Counted from the stretch's first letter, positions 26,823 through 37,771 are shown. The stretch is DNA of 47,533 nt from Pseudoxanthomonas taiwanensis (GCF_010093135.1 NZ_PDWK01000019.1:1-47533); one strand, 5' to 3'. The notes: generated by a model from the letters alone, not told the origin. Translations and numbers: made by a program.

Positions 26823-27958
26823 CGCGCCGCCGGGCCGCCCTCGCGCGGCCACTCCAGGACCCGGCCCAGGCCGCTGGCGTCGATCTCGGCGGCGGCACGG
26901 CGCAGCGCGTCCGGGTCCGAGGCCGGCTCGAAGCCGATGCGGAAATGCACCTCGCCGGCCGGCGTGCGCGAGGAATGGATCGAGCTGAGGTTGATGCCGT
27001 GCCGCTCGAACACGTGCAGCAGCGCGCGCAGCGAGCCGGGACGGTCCTCGGGCAGGTGCACGCCGAGGCTGTGCGTCTCGGTCAGGTCGGCCAGCAGGTA
27101 GCCCACCCGTTCGAAGGTGTAGCTGCCCTCTTCCAGCGCGGCCGCGTCCCAGGCGGCGCGGTTGGCGTCCAGGTACTGCGCGCGGAACTGCGCGCGCGCC
27201 CGGTCGTCGCCCTGCTCCACCAACGCGCGCAGGCGCGCGATCTGCGCCTCCAGTTGCGCCAGCACCCGGGCGACGTGCGGGTTCTCGAACTGGATGTCCT
27301 CGTAGATCTGCGGGTTCATCGCCAGGATGCGGGCGATCACCGCCGCATCCATCTCGAAGCCCACCGAGCGGAACGGCAGCAGCGCCTGCGGCCCGCCCAG
27401 TTCCCCGGCGAAGCTGCGCAACACCCCGGCCTGCCCGAGGTGCGCGGCGTGGACCAGGGCCTGGACCAGCGCCATCACCCGGTCGTGGTGCTCGGGCGCG
27501 GTGCGCACGTACTGGCCCTGCAGCGCCTCCAGCAGCTGTTCCAGCCAGGGACGCCAGCGCTCCAGCCGGGCCTCGCACACCACCACCACCCGGCCCTTGA
27601 GCGTGGGCGCCTTGGGCGGCGCGCTCATCGGATGCAGGCCCACCACCTCGGCGCGCGAGGCCAGCATCGCCGCCACCGGCGCCTGCTTGAGCGAGGTCAC
27701 GTCCAGCCACAGCCTGCCCGCCTCGCGCCCGGCCGAGAGCCGGCGGTAGTGGCCGATCAGCGCCGGAGTATGGCGGATGGGCGCGGTGAACAGCAGCACG
27801 TCCGCCTCCGCGAGCAGGCGTCCGGGCGTGTCGCTGTCAGGGTCGGCCGGATCGTGGCCGAGCACGCGCAGGCCCATGCGCTGCTCGAAGAAGGCGCGCA
27901 GCCAGCGGCCATAGGCACCGGCACTGCCGACCAGGCCGACGACCGGCGCCACGGGCAT
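26819..27958 (-). CDS. Prephenate dehydrogenase-like protein with C-terminal ACT domain
   Basis: A 379-aa protein. The N-terminal nucleotide-binding region starts VVGLVGSAGAYGRWL, then LLFTAPIRHTP and VVGLHPMSAPP, the latter typical of TyrA prephenate dehydrogenases. The middle is helical (HHDRVMALVQALVHAAHL). The C terminus has an ACT domain resembling that of prephenate dehydratases (EDRPGSLRALL, GINLSSIHSSRTP), a likely site for feedback by an aromatic amino acid. There is no chorismate mutase domain. The reading starts at 27958, four bases after pdxY, giving a two-gene operon. A role in tyrosine synthesis is likely. Confidence 0.82.
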   Translation of the reverse strand: MPVAPVVGLVGSAGAYGRWLRAFFEQRMGLRVLGHDPADPDSDTPGRLLAEADVLLFTAPIRHTPALIGHYRRLSAGREAGRLWLDVTSLKQAPVAAMLASRAEVVGLHPMSAPPKAPTLKGRVVVVCEARLERWRPWLEQLLEALQGQYVRTAPEHHDRVMALVQALVHAAHLGQAGVLRSFAGELGGPQALLPFRSVGFEMDAAVIARILAMNPQIYEDIQFENPHVARVLAQLEAQIARLRALVEQGDDRARAQFRAQYLDANRAAWDAAALEEGSYTFERVGYLLADLTETHSLGVHLPEDRPGSLRALLHVFERHGINLSSIHSSRTPAGEVHFRIGFEPASDPDALRRAAAEIDASGLGRVLEWPREGGPAAR

Positions 27959-27962
27959 GGGC

Positions 27963-28871
27963 TCAGACCTCCACCGCCTGGAACCGCGGCGCGCCCTCAG
28001 TGAAGGCGGCCGGCGCCGCGGCCTGCACGTCCAGCTCCTCCCAGCCGTGGGCCAGGGTGGATTCCAGCGCCGCGTGCACGCCGGCCAGGGCGCGTTCGGC
28101 GGCGCGCGGCGGCGGCTCGCCACGCAGCAGGCTGGCGGCCAGCACCGCGGTGACCACGTCACCGGTGCCGGCCACGTCCACGTCCAGGCGTGGCGAGGCC
28201 AGGCGCCAGGCGCGCTCGCGCCCCACCAGCAGGGTCAGCAGCTCGTCCTCCCCGCCCTGCACGCTGTGCGCCAGCACCCATTCCGGGCCGCGCCGGAGGA
28301 GCGCGCGCGCGGCGCGCAGGGCCTCGGCCTCCCGCAGCGCCGGCTGCCCGGCCAGGCGCTCCAGCTCGAAGGCGTTGGGGGTGACCATCCAGGCCAGCGG
28401 CAGCAGCCGCTCCACGAACACCGCCTCCAGGCCGGGCTCGACGTAGGGTCCGGTGTGCAGGTCGCCGATCACCGGGTCCAGCAGGTAGCGCGGCGCGGTG
28501 CCGGCACGGTGGTGGCGCTCCAGCCAGTCGGCGAAGGCCTGGCCGTTGGCCACGCTGCCGAAATAGCCCGACTGCAGCAGCCCGGTGCGGGTGCTGACGC
28601 CGCGCTCGTCCAGGCCCTGCAGCAGCTCGGCCAGCCAGTCGGCCGGCAGCACCCGGCCGCGCAGGGTCGGATAGAAGGGGGTGTTGCTGAACAGCGTGGT
28701 CGGCACTTCCACGACCCGCAGGCCCAGCATGCGCAGCACCGGCACGGTGGCGCTGTTGCCGGCGTAGCCGTAGGCCAGCTGCGACTGCACCGTGACCACG
28801 TCCACCGGCGAGGGCCCGCCGGGCCGGTTGCGGCGGTCGTGGACCAGGTGCTTTTCCAGCGTGTTGCTCAT
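27963..28871 (-). CDS. pdxY: Pyridoxal kinase
   Basis: A 302-aa ribokinase-fold kinase of the PdxY/PdxK group that phosphorylates pyridoxal for vitamin B6 salvage. It shows VVTVQSQLAYGYAGNSA near the start, DPVIGDLHTGPYV, VTPNAFELERLAG and the catalytic Asp in VAGTGDVVTAV. The sequence before the ATG at 28871 is repeat DNA, so the longer open frame is not real. It is first in an operon with the prephenate dehydrogenase-like gene. The PLP aminotransferase nearby needs the same cofactor, but that is only suggestive. Confidence 0.9.
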   Translation of the reverse strand: MSNTLEKHLVHDRRNRPGGPSPVDVVTVQSQLAYGYAGNSATVPVLRMLGLRVVEVPTTLFSNTPFYPTLRGRVLPADWLAELLQGLDERGVSTRTGLLQSGYFGSVANGQAFADWLERHHRAGTAPRYLLDPVIGDLHTGPYVEPGLEAVFVERLLPLAWMVTPNAFELERLAGQPALREAEALRAARALLRRGPEWVLAHSVQGGEDELLTLLVGRERAWRLASPRLDVDVAGTGDVVTAVLAASLLRGEPPPRAAERALAGVHAALESTLAHGWEELDVQAAAPAAFTEGAPRFQAVEV

Positions 28872-28931
28872 GGGGCGCGGCCTTGTTGGCAAGGCACGCA
28901 TGCTAACGCTTCGCCCGGCGCCCCTGCGACA

Positions 28932-29280
28932 CGGCAGCCCGGCGCGGGCCGGTCCGGGTTGCGGTGTGGCGTGGCGTGGCCGGAGCGGTGTCGCGGGCGC
29001 ATCCCCGGGATGCGCGTTGAACGCGGGCTCCGGTCGCGGCCTCGGGTCGCCGCTGACGCGGCTCCTACAGGAGCCGGGCCGGCGCCCTTCTGCAGGCGCC
29101 GTGCACGCGGCAGCCCGGCGGGCCGGTCCGGGTTGCGGTGCGGCGTGGCGTGGCCGGAACGGCGTCGCGGGCGCATCCCCGGGATGCGCGTTGAACGCGG
29201 GCTCCGGTCGCGGCCTCGGGTCGCCGCTGACGCGGCTCCTACAGGATGGCTCGGGTCGCTGACGCGGCTCCTGCAGGGGC
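28932..29280. repeat. Tandem 174-bp repeat with REP-like cores
   Basis: Two near-identical units lie between pdxY and dnaJ. GGTCCGGGTTGCGG occurs at 28951 and 29125, and GGGCGCATCCCCGGGATGCG at 28995 and 29169, each 174 bases apart. Each unit contains the 19-base palindrome GCGCATCCC-C-GGGATGCGC and ends in the reversed core GTCGCCGCTGACGCGGCTCC-TACAG. A third, shortened core lies at about 29254-29278. No credible gene is present. Confidence 0.85.
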
Positions 29281-29296
29281 GCGGGTCGATGCGGGG

Positions 29297-30412
29297 TCAG
29301 GAGGAGGTCATGCGGTCCCAGAAGGCCTTGACGCCGTCCAGGAAGGTGGCCGAGCGGGGCGAGTGGCGGCGGCCTTCCTCGCCGGTGAAGGTGGCCTCGA
29401 ACTTCTCCAGCAGCTCGCGCTGTTCGGCGGTGAGGTTGACCGGGGTCTCGACCACGATCCGGCAGTAGAGGTCGCCGGGCACGCGGCTGCGCACCGAGCG
29501 CACACCCTTGCCGCGGATGCGGAACACCTTGCCGGTCTGGGTCTCGGCCGGGATGCGGATCTCCACCTCCCCGCCCAGGGTCGGCACGTTGACCACCGCG
29601 CCCAGCGCGGCCTGGGAGATGCGGATCGGCACCTCGCAGTGCAGGTCGTCGCCGTCGCGGCGGAAGATGGGATGCTCGCGCACCCGCACCTCCACGTACA
29701 GGTCGCCGGGCGGCGTACCCGGCGGGCCGGCCTCGCCCTCGCCGGCCAGGCGGATGCGGTCGCCGTTGTCCACGCCGGCCGGGATCTTCACCGACAGGAT
29801 CTTCTCGTCCTCGATGCGGCCGGCGCCGTGGCACACGCGGCACGGGTTGCGCACGGTCTGGCCGCGGCCGCCGCAGTCCGGGCAGGCCTGCTGCATGGTG
29901 AAGATGCCGCGCTGGAAGCGGACCTGGCCGCGGCCGTGGCAGGTCAGGCACGGCTCCAGCTTGCGGTCCTCCGAGCCGGTGCCGGCGCAGGCCGAGCACT
30001 CGGCCAGGGTCGGGATCTCGATGCGCTTCTCGACGCCGGCGACGGCCTCCTCCAGGTCCAGCTCCAGCACGTAGCCGATGTCGGCGCCGCGGCGCGGCCC
30101 GCGCGAGCCGCCGCCGAAGATGGTCCCGAAGATGTCGCCGAAGATGTCGTCCATGTCCGGCGCCGGACCGCCACCGCCGAAGCCCTGCTCGAAGGCGGCG
30201 TGCCCGTGCGCGTCGTAGGCCCGGCGCTTGGCCGGATCCGAGAGCACCTCGTAGGCCTCCTTGCACTCCTTGAACGCGGCCTCGGCCGAGGCGTCGCCCG
30301 GGTTGCGGTCCGGGTGGTACTTCATCGCACAGCGGCGGTAGGCCTTCTTCAGCTCCTCGTCGCTGGCGTTGCGGGACACGCCCAGCACTTCGTAGTAGTC
30401 GCGTTTGCTCAT
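29297..30412 (-). CDS. dnaJ: Chaperone DnaJ
   Basis: A 371-aa Hsp40 co-chaperone. The J domain (1-70) has the HPD motif in [11 protein letters not shown] Gly/Phe-rich region follows, then four zinc-binding repeats [24 protein letters not shown] and CRVCHGAG, then the substrate-binding C-terminal domain. It stimulates DnaK ATPase. It lies about 105 bases downstream of dnaK, with a stable hairpin between them. Confidence 0.98.
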   Translation of the reverse strand: MSKRDYYEVLGVSRNASDEELKKAYRRCAMKYHPDRNPGDASAEAAFKECKEAYEVLSDPAKRRAYDAHGHAAFEQGFGGGGPAPDMDDIFGDIFGTIFGGGSRGPRRGADIGYVLELDLEEAVAGVEKRIEIPTLAECSACAGTGSEDRKLEPCLTCHGRGQVRFQRGIFTMQQACPDCGGRGQTVRNPCRVCHGAGRIEDEKILSVKIPAGVDNGDRIRLAGEGEAGPPGTPPGDLYVEVRVREHPIFRRDGDDLHCEVPIRISQAALGAVVNVPTLGGEVEIRIPAETQTGKVFRIRGKGVRSVRSRVPGDLYCRIVVETPVNLTAEQRELLEKFEATFTGEEGRRHSPRSATFLDGVKAFWDRMTSS

Positions 30413-30450
30413 CGGGATTCCGGGCTGGTTCTCTCAAGGCCGCCTACACG

Positions 30451-30483
30451 ACAGCCCGCGCCACCGGCGGCGGCGCGGGCTGT
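30451..30483 (-). other. Hairpin between dnaK and dnaJ
   Basis: A perfect 12-bp stem, ACAGCCCGCGCC paired with GGCGCGGGCTGT around a 9-base loop, without a T run. It probably protects the dnaK message end or lowers read-through into dnaJ rather than stopping it. Confidence 0.6.
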
Positions 30484-30517
30484 CCGGACGCGGCGGCTGG
30501 GGCGCCGCCGCACGGCC

Positions 30518-32437
<1,920 letters not shown>

Positions 32438-32491
32438 GTGTGTGCTCCCTCGGGGAATGGGTTTGGCCGTTGGCGCGGTGGCCCTGCTCGC

Positions 32492-32521
32492 TAGGTGGGG
32501 GGTGCGGCCGCGGCGTTCAAG
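32492..32521 (-). promoter_or_regulatory. Sigma-32-like heat-shock promoter before dnaK
   Basis: On the minus strand CTTGAA (32521-32516) is followed after 13 bases by CCCCCCACCTA (32502-32492). This resembles the heat-shock consensus CTTGAAA...CCCCATnT. It would let dnaK be transcribed separately from grpE. Confidence 0.55.
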
Positions 32522-32549
32522 TGGGGGCGCGCGCGGGCGCGGCGCCGGT

Positions 32550-33110
32550 TCAGTCGTGGCGGGCGACCACCACCAGCGCCGGGCGCAGCAGGCGGTCGTG
32601 CAGCATGTAGCCCTTCTGGAACACCTGCAGCACGCTGCCCGGCGCGGCCTCGCCCGGGTCGGCCTGGCTGATGGCCTGGTGGCGCTCGGGGTCGAAGGGC
32701 TGGCCCACCGGGTCCACCACGGACAGGCCGTGGTCGCCGGCGACCTTCATCAGCTGGCGGTAGGTCAGCTCCAGCCCCTCCTTCAGGGGGCCGCCCTCCG
32801 CGCCGGCGGCGGCCAGGCCGGCGTCCAGGCTGTCCAGCACCGGCAACAGGTCGCCCAGCAGGCGCTCGTTGGCGAACCGGCGCGCCTGCTCCAGCTCGCG
32901 CGCCATGCGCTTGCGCTGGTTGTCCAGGTCGGCACGCTCGCGCAGCGCATCCATCCTCAGCTGCTCGATCTCGCTGCGCAGGGCCTCGATCTCGGCGCGC
33001 AGCTGCGACTCGAGCGGATCGGCACCGGTGGTGGCCGCGGCGGCCTCACCGGTCGTCTGCGGCTGCTCCGGATGTTCCGGCTGCTGGGAAGGGGTCTCGT
33101 TCTGGGTCAT
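32550..33110 (-). CDS. grpE: Nucleotide exchange factor GrpE
   Basis: A 186-aa dimeric co-chaperone that releases ADP from DnaK. A Gln/Glu-rich N terminus leads into a long coiled-coil helix (about 35-85). The conserved head domain includes [12 protein letters not shown] and, near the end, [21 protein letters not shown]. It lies between hrcA and dnaK as in other Xanthomonadaceae. Confidence 0.97.
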   Translation of the reverse strand: MTQNETPSQQPEHPEQPQTTGEAAAATTGADPLESQLRAEIEALRSEIEQLRMDALRERADLDNQRKRMARELEQARRFANERLLGDLLPVLDSLDAGLAAAGAEGGPLKEGLELTYRQLMKVAGDHGLSVVDPVGQPFDPERHQAISQADPGEAAPGSVLQVFQKGYMLHDRLLRPALVVVARHD

Positions 33111-33174
33111 GCAATCGGCTCCGTGCGGCTCCCGGCCGCGTATTCCGGCCGTATGGGGGCCGGAATGGAGCGAT

Positions 33175-34230
33175 TCAAGTCGCCGGAGCCTCGCGGGCCG
33201 GCTGCAGGGCCGCGCCGAGCACGTCGGCGGCGGCCTGGACCAGCGGGATCACCCGGTCGTAGGCCATGCGGGTCGGGCCGATCACCCCCAGCACGCCCAG
33301 CACCTGGCCGCCGGCCCGGTACGGGGCGGTAACCACCGAGACCCCGTCCAGCGGGGCCAGGCCGGTCTCCTCGCCGATGAAGATGCGCACGCCCGGGGCG
33401 CGCATGGTCCGCTCCAGCAGCTGCAGGATCTCGCGCTTGCGGGCGAAGGCCTCGAACAGCTCGCGCAGGCGGTCCAGGTCGGACAGGTCCTGCACACCCA
33501 TCAGCCGGGTCTGGCCGGCCAGCACCACGTCGTCCCCTGGCGGGGCCAGGGCCTGCTCGGCCAGCTCCACCGACTGGGCCAGCATCCGCTCCATGGCGTC
33601 GCGCGCCTGGCGCAGCTCCTGCACCAGGGTGGCGCGGATCTGCGCCAGCGGCCGGCCGGTGCAGTGGGTGTTGAGGTAGTTGGCCACCCGCTCCAGCTCG
33701 GCCGCCTCGAAGGCCCGCTGCGGCTCGATCACCCGGTTCTGCACCTCGCCGTCGGCGAACACCACGATGGCCAGGATGCGGCGCCCGTCCAGCGGAACGA
33801 AGTCGATCTGGCGGAAGGCGAACTGCTCGCGGCGCGGGGCGCTGACCACGCCCACGAAATGGGTCATGGCCGACAGCAGCTCGGAGGCGTTGCCCAGCAG
33901 GGCCTGGGTGCTGCTGCCCGGGGTCAGCTCGCTGCGCAGCCGGGCCAGCTCCTGCTCGCCCGGGGCCTTGACCTGCAGCAGGCTGTCCACGAACACGCGG
34001 TAGCCCTGCGCGGTGGGCACCCGCCCGGCGGAGGTGTGCGGCGAGCTGAGCAGGCCGATCTCCTCCAGGTCCGCCAGGATGTTGCGGATCGTGGCCGGGC
34101 TGACGTCCAGGCCCGAGACGCGCGCCAGGGTCTGCGAACCCACCGGTTCGCCGTCACGGATGTAACGGCCGATCAGGGTCCGCAGGAGCTGGCGGGCACG
34201 CGGGTCCAGGGTCGGCAGCGGGGTGCTCAT
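33175..34230 (-). CDS. hrcA: Heat-inducible transcription repressor HrcA
   Basis: A 351-aa repressor of class I heat-shock genes. The N-terminal winged helix includes [35 protein letters not shown] and the following [22 protein letters not shown]-like domain fills the C terminus ([38 protein letters not shown]). It is the first gene of hrcA-grpE-dnaK-dnaJ. No clear CIRCE operator is seen upstream, so its own regulation here may rely on sigma-32, and its targets probably lie elsewhere (groESL). Confidence 0.97.
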   Translation of the reverse strand: MSTPLPTLDPRARQLLRTLIGRYIRDGEPVGSQTLARVSGLDVSPATIRNILADLEEIGLLSSPHTSAGRVPTAQGYRVFVDSLLQVKAPGEQELARLRSELTPGSSTQALLGNASELLSAMTHFVGVVSAPRREQFAFRQIDFVPLDGRRILAIVVFADGEVQNRVIEPQRAFEAAELERVANYLNTHCTGRPLAQIRATLVQELRQARDAMERMLAQSVELAEQALAPPGDDVVLAGQTRLMGVQDLSDLDRLRELFEAFARKREILQLLERTMRAPGVRIFIGEETGLAPLDGVSVVTAPYRAGGQVLGVLGVIGPTRMAYDRVIPLVQAAADVLGAALQPAREAPAT

Positions 34231-34320
34231 GCACCAATAGATAGTGCCTCCCCCGGGCGGCCGCAATACGCCCGGCTGCCGCCCGCTCCCCCGGTCTCCG
34301 CGGCCGAGACGGACGCCCCC

Positions 34321-34326
34321 TACAAT
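34321..34326 (+). promoter_or_regulatory. -10 box of recN, suggesting a leaderless message
   Basis: TACAAT ends 7 bases before the recN ATG at 34334. Transcription would start at or next to the A of the start codon, and no Shine-Dalgarno sequence is present. No clear -35 or LexA box is seen. Confidence 0.5.
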
Positions 34327-34333
34327 ACCGGCC

Positions 34334-36061
34334 ATGCTCCGACACCTCGCCATCCGCGACTTCGCCGTAGTACGCGCCACCGAACTGGAATTCGGCCCGG
34401 GCATGACCGTCATTTCCGGCGAGACCGGCGCCGGCAAGTCCCTGCTGGTGGACGCCCTGGGCTTCCTGTCCGGCCTGCGCGCCGACAGCGGGGTGGTCCG
34501 CCACGGCTGCGAGCGGGCCGAGCTGGCCGCCGAGTTCGCCCTGGCCCCGGACTCCCCCGCCCTGGCCTGGCTGGCCGCCAACGAGCTGGACGAGGACGGC
34601 CAGTGCCAGCTGCGGCGGGTGATCCGCGCCGACGGCGGCTCGCGGGCCTGGATCAACGGCCGTCCGGTGACCCTGGCGCAGCTGGCCGAGCTGGCCGGAA
34701 TGCTGGTGGAGATCCACGGCCAGCACGAGCACCAGGCCCTGCTCTCCCGCACCAGCCAGCTGGCCCTGCTCGACGCCCACGCCCGCAACCAGGCCGAGCG
34801 CGCGGCCGTGCGCGCGGCCGCCGCGGCCTGGCAGGCGCTGCTGGCCGAGCGCGAACGGCTGCAGGCCCGGGGCGACGGGTCCGACCGCATCGCCTGGCTG
34901 GAGCACCAGCTGGCCGCGCTGGAGCGCGAGGAACTGGACCCGGCCGCGCTGGAGGCGCTGGACGCCGCCCACCGCCGCCAGGCCAACGCCGCCGGCCTGA
35001 CCGCCGCCTGCGACGAGGCCCTGGCCCGGCTCGGCGGCGAGGACGGCCCCGCGCTGGTGCAGGGGCTGCAGCAGGTGCGCAACCGCCTGACCCGCGCCGC
35101 CGCGGACGAGCCGCGCCTGCTCGAGGTGGACCAGCTGCTGGAGGGCGCCGCGGTGCAGATCGAGGAGGCGCTGGCCCAGCTGGGCCGGATCCGCGACGAC
35201 CTGGACCTGGACCCGGCCCGCTACGAGGAGCTGGAGCGCCGCCTGGGCCGGATCCACGACCTGGCGCGCAAGCACCGCACCGCCCCGGCCGAGCTGGCCG
35301 CGCACCGCGACCGCATCGCCGCCGAGCTGGACGCCCTGCGCGGCGCCGGCGAGCGCCTGGAACAGCTGGACGGCGGGATCGCCCGCGCCGCCGAGGCCTG
35401 GCGCCAGGCCGCCGCGGCCCTCACCGCCACCCGCCAGGCCGCCGCGCAGGCGCTGGGCGAGGCCACCACCGCCCTGATCGGCGAGCTGGGCATGGGCGGC
35501 GGCCGCTTCCTGGTGGAGCTGGAGCCGGTCGGCGAGGCGCGCCCGGACGCCAACGGCGCCGAGCGGGTGGAGTTCCTGGTGGCGGCCAATGCCGGCCAGC
35601 CGCCGCGGCCGCTGCGCAAGGTCGCCTCCGGCGGCGAGCTGTCGCGCATCTCCCTGGCTATCGAGGTGGCCGCGCTGGGCTCGGACGCGGTGCCGACCAT
35701 GGTCTTCGACGAGGTGGACTCCGGCATCGGCGGCGCGGTGGCGCAGATCGTCGGCCGCAAGCTGCGCGCCCTGGCGCGGGCCCGGCAGGTGCTGTGCGTG
35801 ACCCACCTGCCGCAGGTGGCCGCGCACGGCCATGCACACTACCGGGTCAGCAAGGCGCCGGAGGATGGCATCACCCGCAGCGCGGTGGAGCGGCTGGACG
35901 AGGCCGGCCGCGAGGCGGAACTGGCCAGGATGGTGGGCGGCGTGGAGGTCGGGCCCGAGGCCCATGCCGCCGCGCGCCGCCTGCTGGAGGAGGCGGTGGC
36001 CTCCGACGCCGAGGCCGCGGCGCCGCAGCGCCCGGCCCGGCGGGCCGCCCGCGCCCGCTGA
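34334..36061 (+). CDS. recN: DNA repair protein RecN
   Basis: A 575-aa SMC-like ATPase in double-strand-break repair. It has Walker A GETGAGKS (about 29-36), a long helical coiled coil in the middle, the ABC signature in VASGGELSRISLAIE, and Walker B MVFDEVDSGIGG near residue 457. It is divergent from hrcA and convergent with fur. In many bacteria it is LexA-controlled, but I see no LexA box in the short 103-base intergenic region. Confidence 0.97.
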   Translation: MLRHLAIRDFAVVRATELEFGPGMTVISGETGAGKSLLVDALGFLSGLRADSGVVRHGCERAELAAEFALAPDSPALAWLAANELDEDGQCQLRRVIRADGGSRAWINGRPVTLAQLAELAGMLVEIHGQHEHQALLSRTSQLALLDAHARNQAERAAVRAAAAAWQALLAERERLQARGDGSDRIAWLEHQLAALEREELDPAALEALDAAHRRQANAAGLTAACDEALARLGGEDGPALVQGLQQVRNRLTRAAADEPRLLEVDQLLEGAAVQIEEALAQLGRIRDDLDLDPARYEELERRLGRIHDLARKHRTAPAELAAHRDRIAAELDALRGAGERLEQLDGGIARAAEAWRQAAAALTATRQAAAQALGEATTALIGELGMGGGRFLVELEPVGEARPDANGAERVEFLVAANAGQPPRPLRKVASGGELSRISLAIEVAALGSDAVPTMVFDEVDSGIGGAVAQIVGRKLRALARARQVLCVTHLPQVAAHGHAHYRVSKAPEDGITRSAVERLDEAGREAELARMVGGVEVGPEAHAAARRLLEEAVASDAEAAAPQRPARRAARAR

Positions 36062-36086
36062 CGGCGCGGGCGCGCGGGGCGGCGGC

Positions 36087-36518
36087 TCAGCGCTGCGGCT
36101 GGGCCTGCTTCTGCGGCTTCTTCTTGCGCACGTACAGCACCAGCGAGTGCTCCTCCAGCTCGTAGCCGTGCTGGGCCGCGATCTGGCGCTGCAGTTCCTC
36201 GATCTCCGGGCTCTCGAACTCGATGATCTGGCCGGTGTCCACGTCCACCATGTGGTCGTGGTGGCCGCCCCGGTCCAGCTCGTACACCGCCTGGCCGCCC
36301 TCGAAGTTGTGCTTGAGCACCAGGCCGGCGGCCTCGAACTGGGTCAGCACCCGGTACACCGTGGCCAGGCCGATCTCGTCGCCGTGCTCCAGCAGGTGGC
36401 GGTAGATGTCCTCGGCGGTCATGTGGTGCTCGAGCCCCTTCTGCTCCAGCAGCTCGAGGATGCGCATGCGCGGATGCGTGACCTTGAGCCCGACGCGGCG
36501 CAAGTCGTTCGATTCCAT
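36087..36518 (-). CDS. fur: Ferric uptake regulator Fur
   Basis: A 143-aa iron-responsive repressor. The winged helix includes GLKVTHPRMRILELLEQ and EIGLATVYRVLTQFEAAGLV. The metal-binding region has GGHHDHMVDVDTGQIIEF, in which the CxxC of E. coli Fur is absent; the protein contains no cysteine at all. Control by Fe(II) through His, Glu and Asp ligands is still expected. It is divergent from bamE (omlA), a known arrangement, and probably controls feoAB in this window. Confidence 0.96.
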   Translation of the reverse strand: MESNDLRRVGLKVTHPRMRILELLEQKGLEHHMTAEDIYRHLLEHGDEIGLATVYRVLTQFEAAGLVLKHNFEGGQAVYELDRGGHHDHMVDVDTGQIIEFESPEIEELQRQIAAQHGYELEEHSLVLYVRKKKPQKQAQPQR

Positions 36519-36623
36519 GCCGTTACCTCCGGTTCACTGGCGGTTTACCGCGCGCCGCCGAGCGGGGCCGCGAGACGCGGCCGGGAGTGTATCATCGCCC
36601 CATCCCAATCCCGACCGTACGCA

Positions 36624-37025
36624 ATGCCGAGCATCCGCCGCCTGCTGCTGATCGCCCCCCTGTCGCTCGCCGTCGCCGGCTGCGGCATCCTCTACAAGCA
36701 GCCGATCTACCAGGGCAACCTGCTGGAGAAGGAGGCCGTGGACCAGCTGCGTCCGGGGCTGAGCAAGCAGCAGGTCCTGGGCCTGCTGGGCACGCCGTCG
36801 GTGGCCGATCCGTTCCACGCCCAGCGCTGGGACTACGCCGCCTCCGAGCGCACCAACCGCCGCGGCGACGTCGAGATCAAGACGCTGACCCTGCACTTCG
36901 AGAACGACCGCCTGGTCAGCTGGGAAGGCGAGTACTTCCCGGAGCAGGACCTGGAGCTGGCCCGCAAGACCGTGCGCCAGTTCGGCCCGAACCTGCCGCG
37001 CGAGAAGGAAGGCCGCCGCCGCTGA
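36624..37025 (+). CDS. bamE: Outer membrane assembly lipoprotein BamE (OmlA)
   Basis: A 133-aa lipoprotein with signal peptide and lipobox VAGC (Cys20). The SmpA/OmlA domain follows: ILYKQPIYQGN, LRPGLSKQQVLGLLGTPSV, FHAQRWDYA. It belongs to the BAM complex that inserts outer-membrane proteins. It is divergent from fur; a TATCAT -10 candidate lies at 36590-36595. Confidence 0.95.
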   Translation: MPSIRRLLLIAPLSLAVAGCGILYKQPIYQGNLLEKEAVDQLRPGLSKQQVLGLLGTPSVADPFHAQRWDYAASERTNRRGDVEIKTLTLHFENDRLVSWEGEYFPEQDLELARKTVRQFGPNLPREKEGRRR

Positions 37026-37038
37026 GGCCTCAGCGGCG
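37017..37038. terminator. 22-bp palindrome covering two convergent stops
   Basis: A perfect 22-base palindrome centred between 37027 and 37028 includes the bamE stop (37023-37025) and the rnfH stop (37030-37032). It could fold as a hairpin in either transcript; there is no T run, so its terminator strength is uncertain. Confidence 0.45.
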
Positions 37039-37296
37039 CGCCCGCGCCGCCGCGCGGCGGCGCCGGGCCTCCTTGGGATCCATCACCAGCGGCCGCAGCA
37101 GCTCCACGCGGTCGCCGTCGTGCAGCCGGGTCTCCGGCGCGGCCGCCGCACCGAACACGGCGTAGCCGGCGATCTGGTCCTCGTGGCCCAGCCCGGCCGC
37201 GCGCACCGCGTCGGCCACCGTGGCCCCCTCCTCCAGCCGCAGCTCCCGCAGCTCGTGGCGGTGCGGCCAGGCGATCACCACCTCCACCCGCAGCAC
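37030..37296 (-). CDS. rnfH: RnfH family protein (UPF0125)
   Basis: An 88-aa ubiquitin-like-fold protein. Segments VEVVIAWPHRHELRELRLEEG and DRVELLRPLVMDPKEARRRRA are typical. It starts at GTG 37296, three bases after ratA, in the widespread ratA-rnfH pair divergent from smpB. Its cellular role is not established. Confidence 0.88.
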   Translation of the reverse strand: MLRVEVVIAWPHRHELRELRLEEGATVADAVRAAGLGHEDQIAGYAVFGAAAAPETRLHDGDRVELLRPLVMDPKEARRRRAAARARR

Positions 37297-37299
37297 GGC

Positions 37300-37728
37300 T
37301 CAGCCCTCGCGGTCGGCCACGCGCACGAAGTCGTCCACCATGCGGTCGGCCAGGCCCTGGAAGCCCAGCGCGAACACCGGCGCCAGCAGGCGCGTGGCCG
37401 GCTCGAACTCCAGGGTCAGCGAGACCTTGCAGGCCGACTCGCCCAGCGGCTGGAACTCCCACACCCCGTGCAGCCGGCGGAACGGACCGTCGTGCAGCTG
37501 CATGTCGATGCGGTGCGGGCGCTGCAGCCGGTTCTCGGTGGTGAACCAGGTGCGCAGCGAGCCCAGGCCCACGTCCAGCCGCGCCACCATGCGGTCCCCG
37601 CCGGCCTCCAGCACCTGCGCCTGCTCGCACCAGGAGAACCGCCGCGGGTAGGCGGCCACGTCGTTGACCAGGTCGAACATGCGGGAAGCCGGGTGCTCGA
37701 CCAGCGCGCTGCGGTGGATGCGGGGCAT
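37300..37728 (-). CDS. ratA: RatA/coenzyme Q-binding START-domain protein
   Basis: A 142-aa START-fold protein (polyketide cyclase/COQ10 type). It begins PRIHRSALVEHPASRMFDLV and contains YPRRFSWCEQAQVLE and FQGLADRMVDDFVRVA. E. coli RatA blocks ribosome assembly when overexpressed, while the Coq10 homologue binds ubiquinone. Which role holds here is unknown. The pair with rnfH next to smpB is conserved. Confidence 0.9.
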   Translation of the reverse strand: MPRIHRSALVEHPASRMFDLVNDVAAYPRRFSWCEQAQVLEAGGDRMVARLDVGLGSLRTWFTTENRLQRPHRIDMQLHDGPFRRLHGVWEFQPLGESACKVSLTLEFEPATRLLAPVFALGFQGLADRMVDDFVRVADREG

Positions 37729-37771
37729 GGGAAGACGCCTGTGGGCACCCGAATTGGGCGACAATGGGGGA

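Noticed and set aside
34231-34260. Possible CIRCE operator before hrcA (GCAC...GTGC)
   Set aside because: The half-sites are only four bases and 9 bases apart, while CIRCE needs 13 between these positions and longer arms.
37300-37728. ratA as part of a toxin-antitoxin pair with rnfH
   Set aside because: The toxin-antitoxin view rests on overexpression studies; conservation with rnfH and smpB in core-genome synteny speaks for a housekeeping role.
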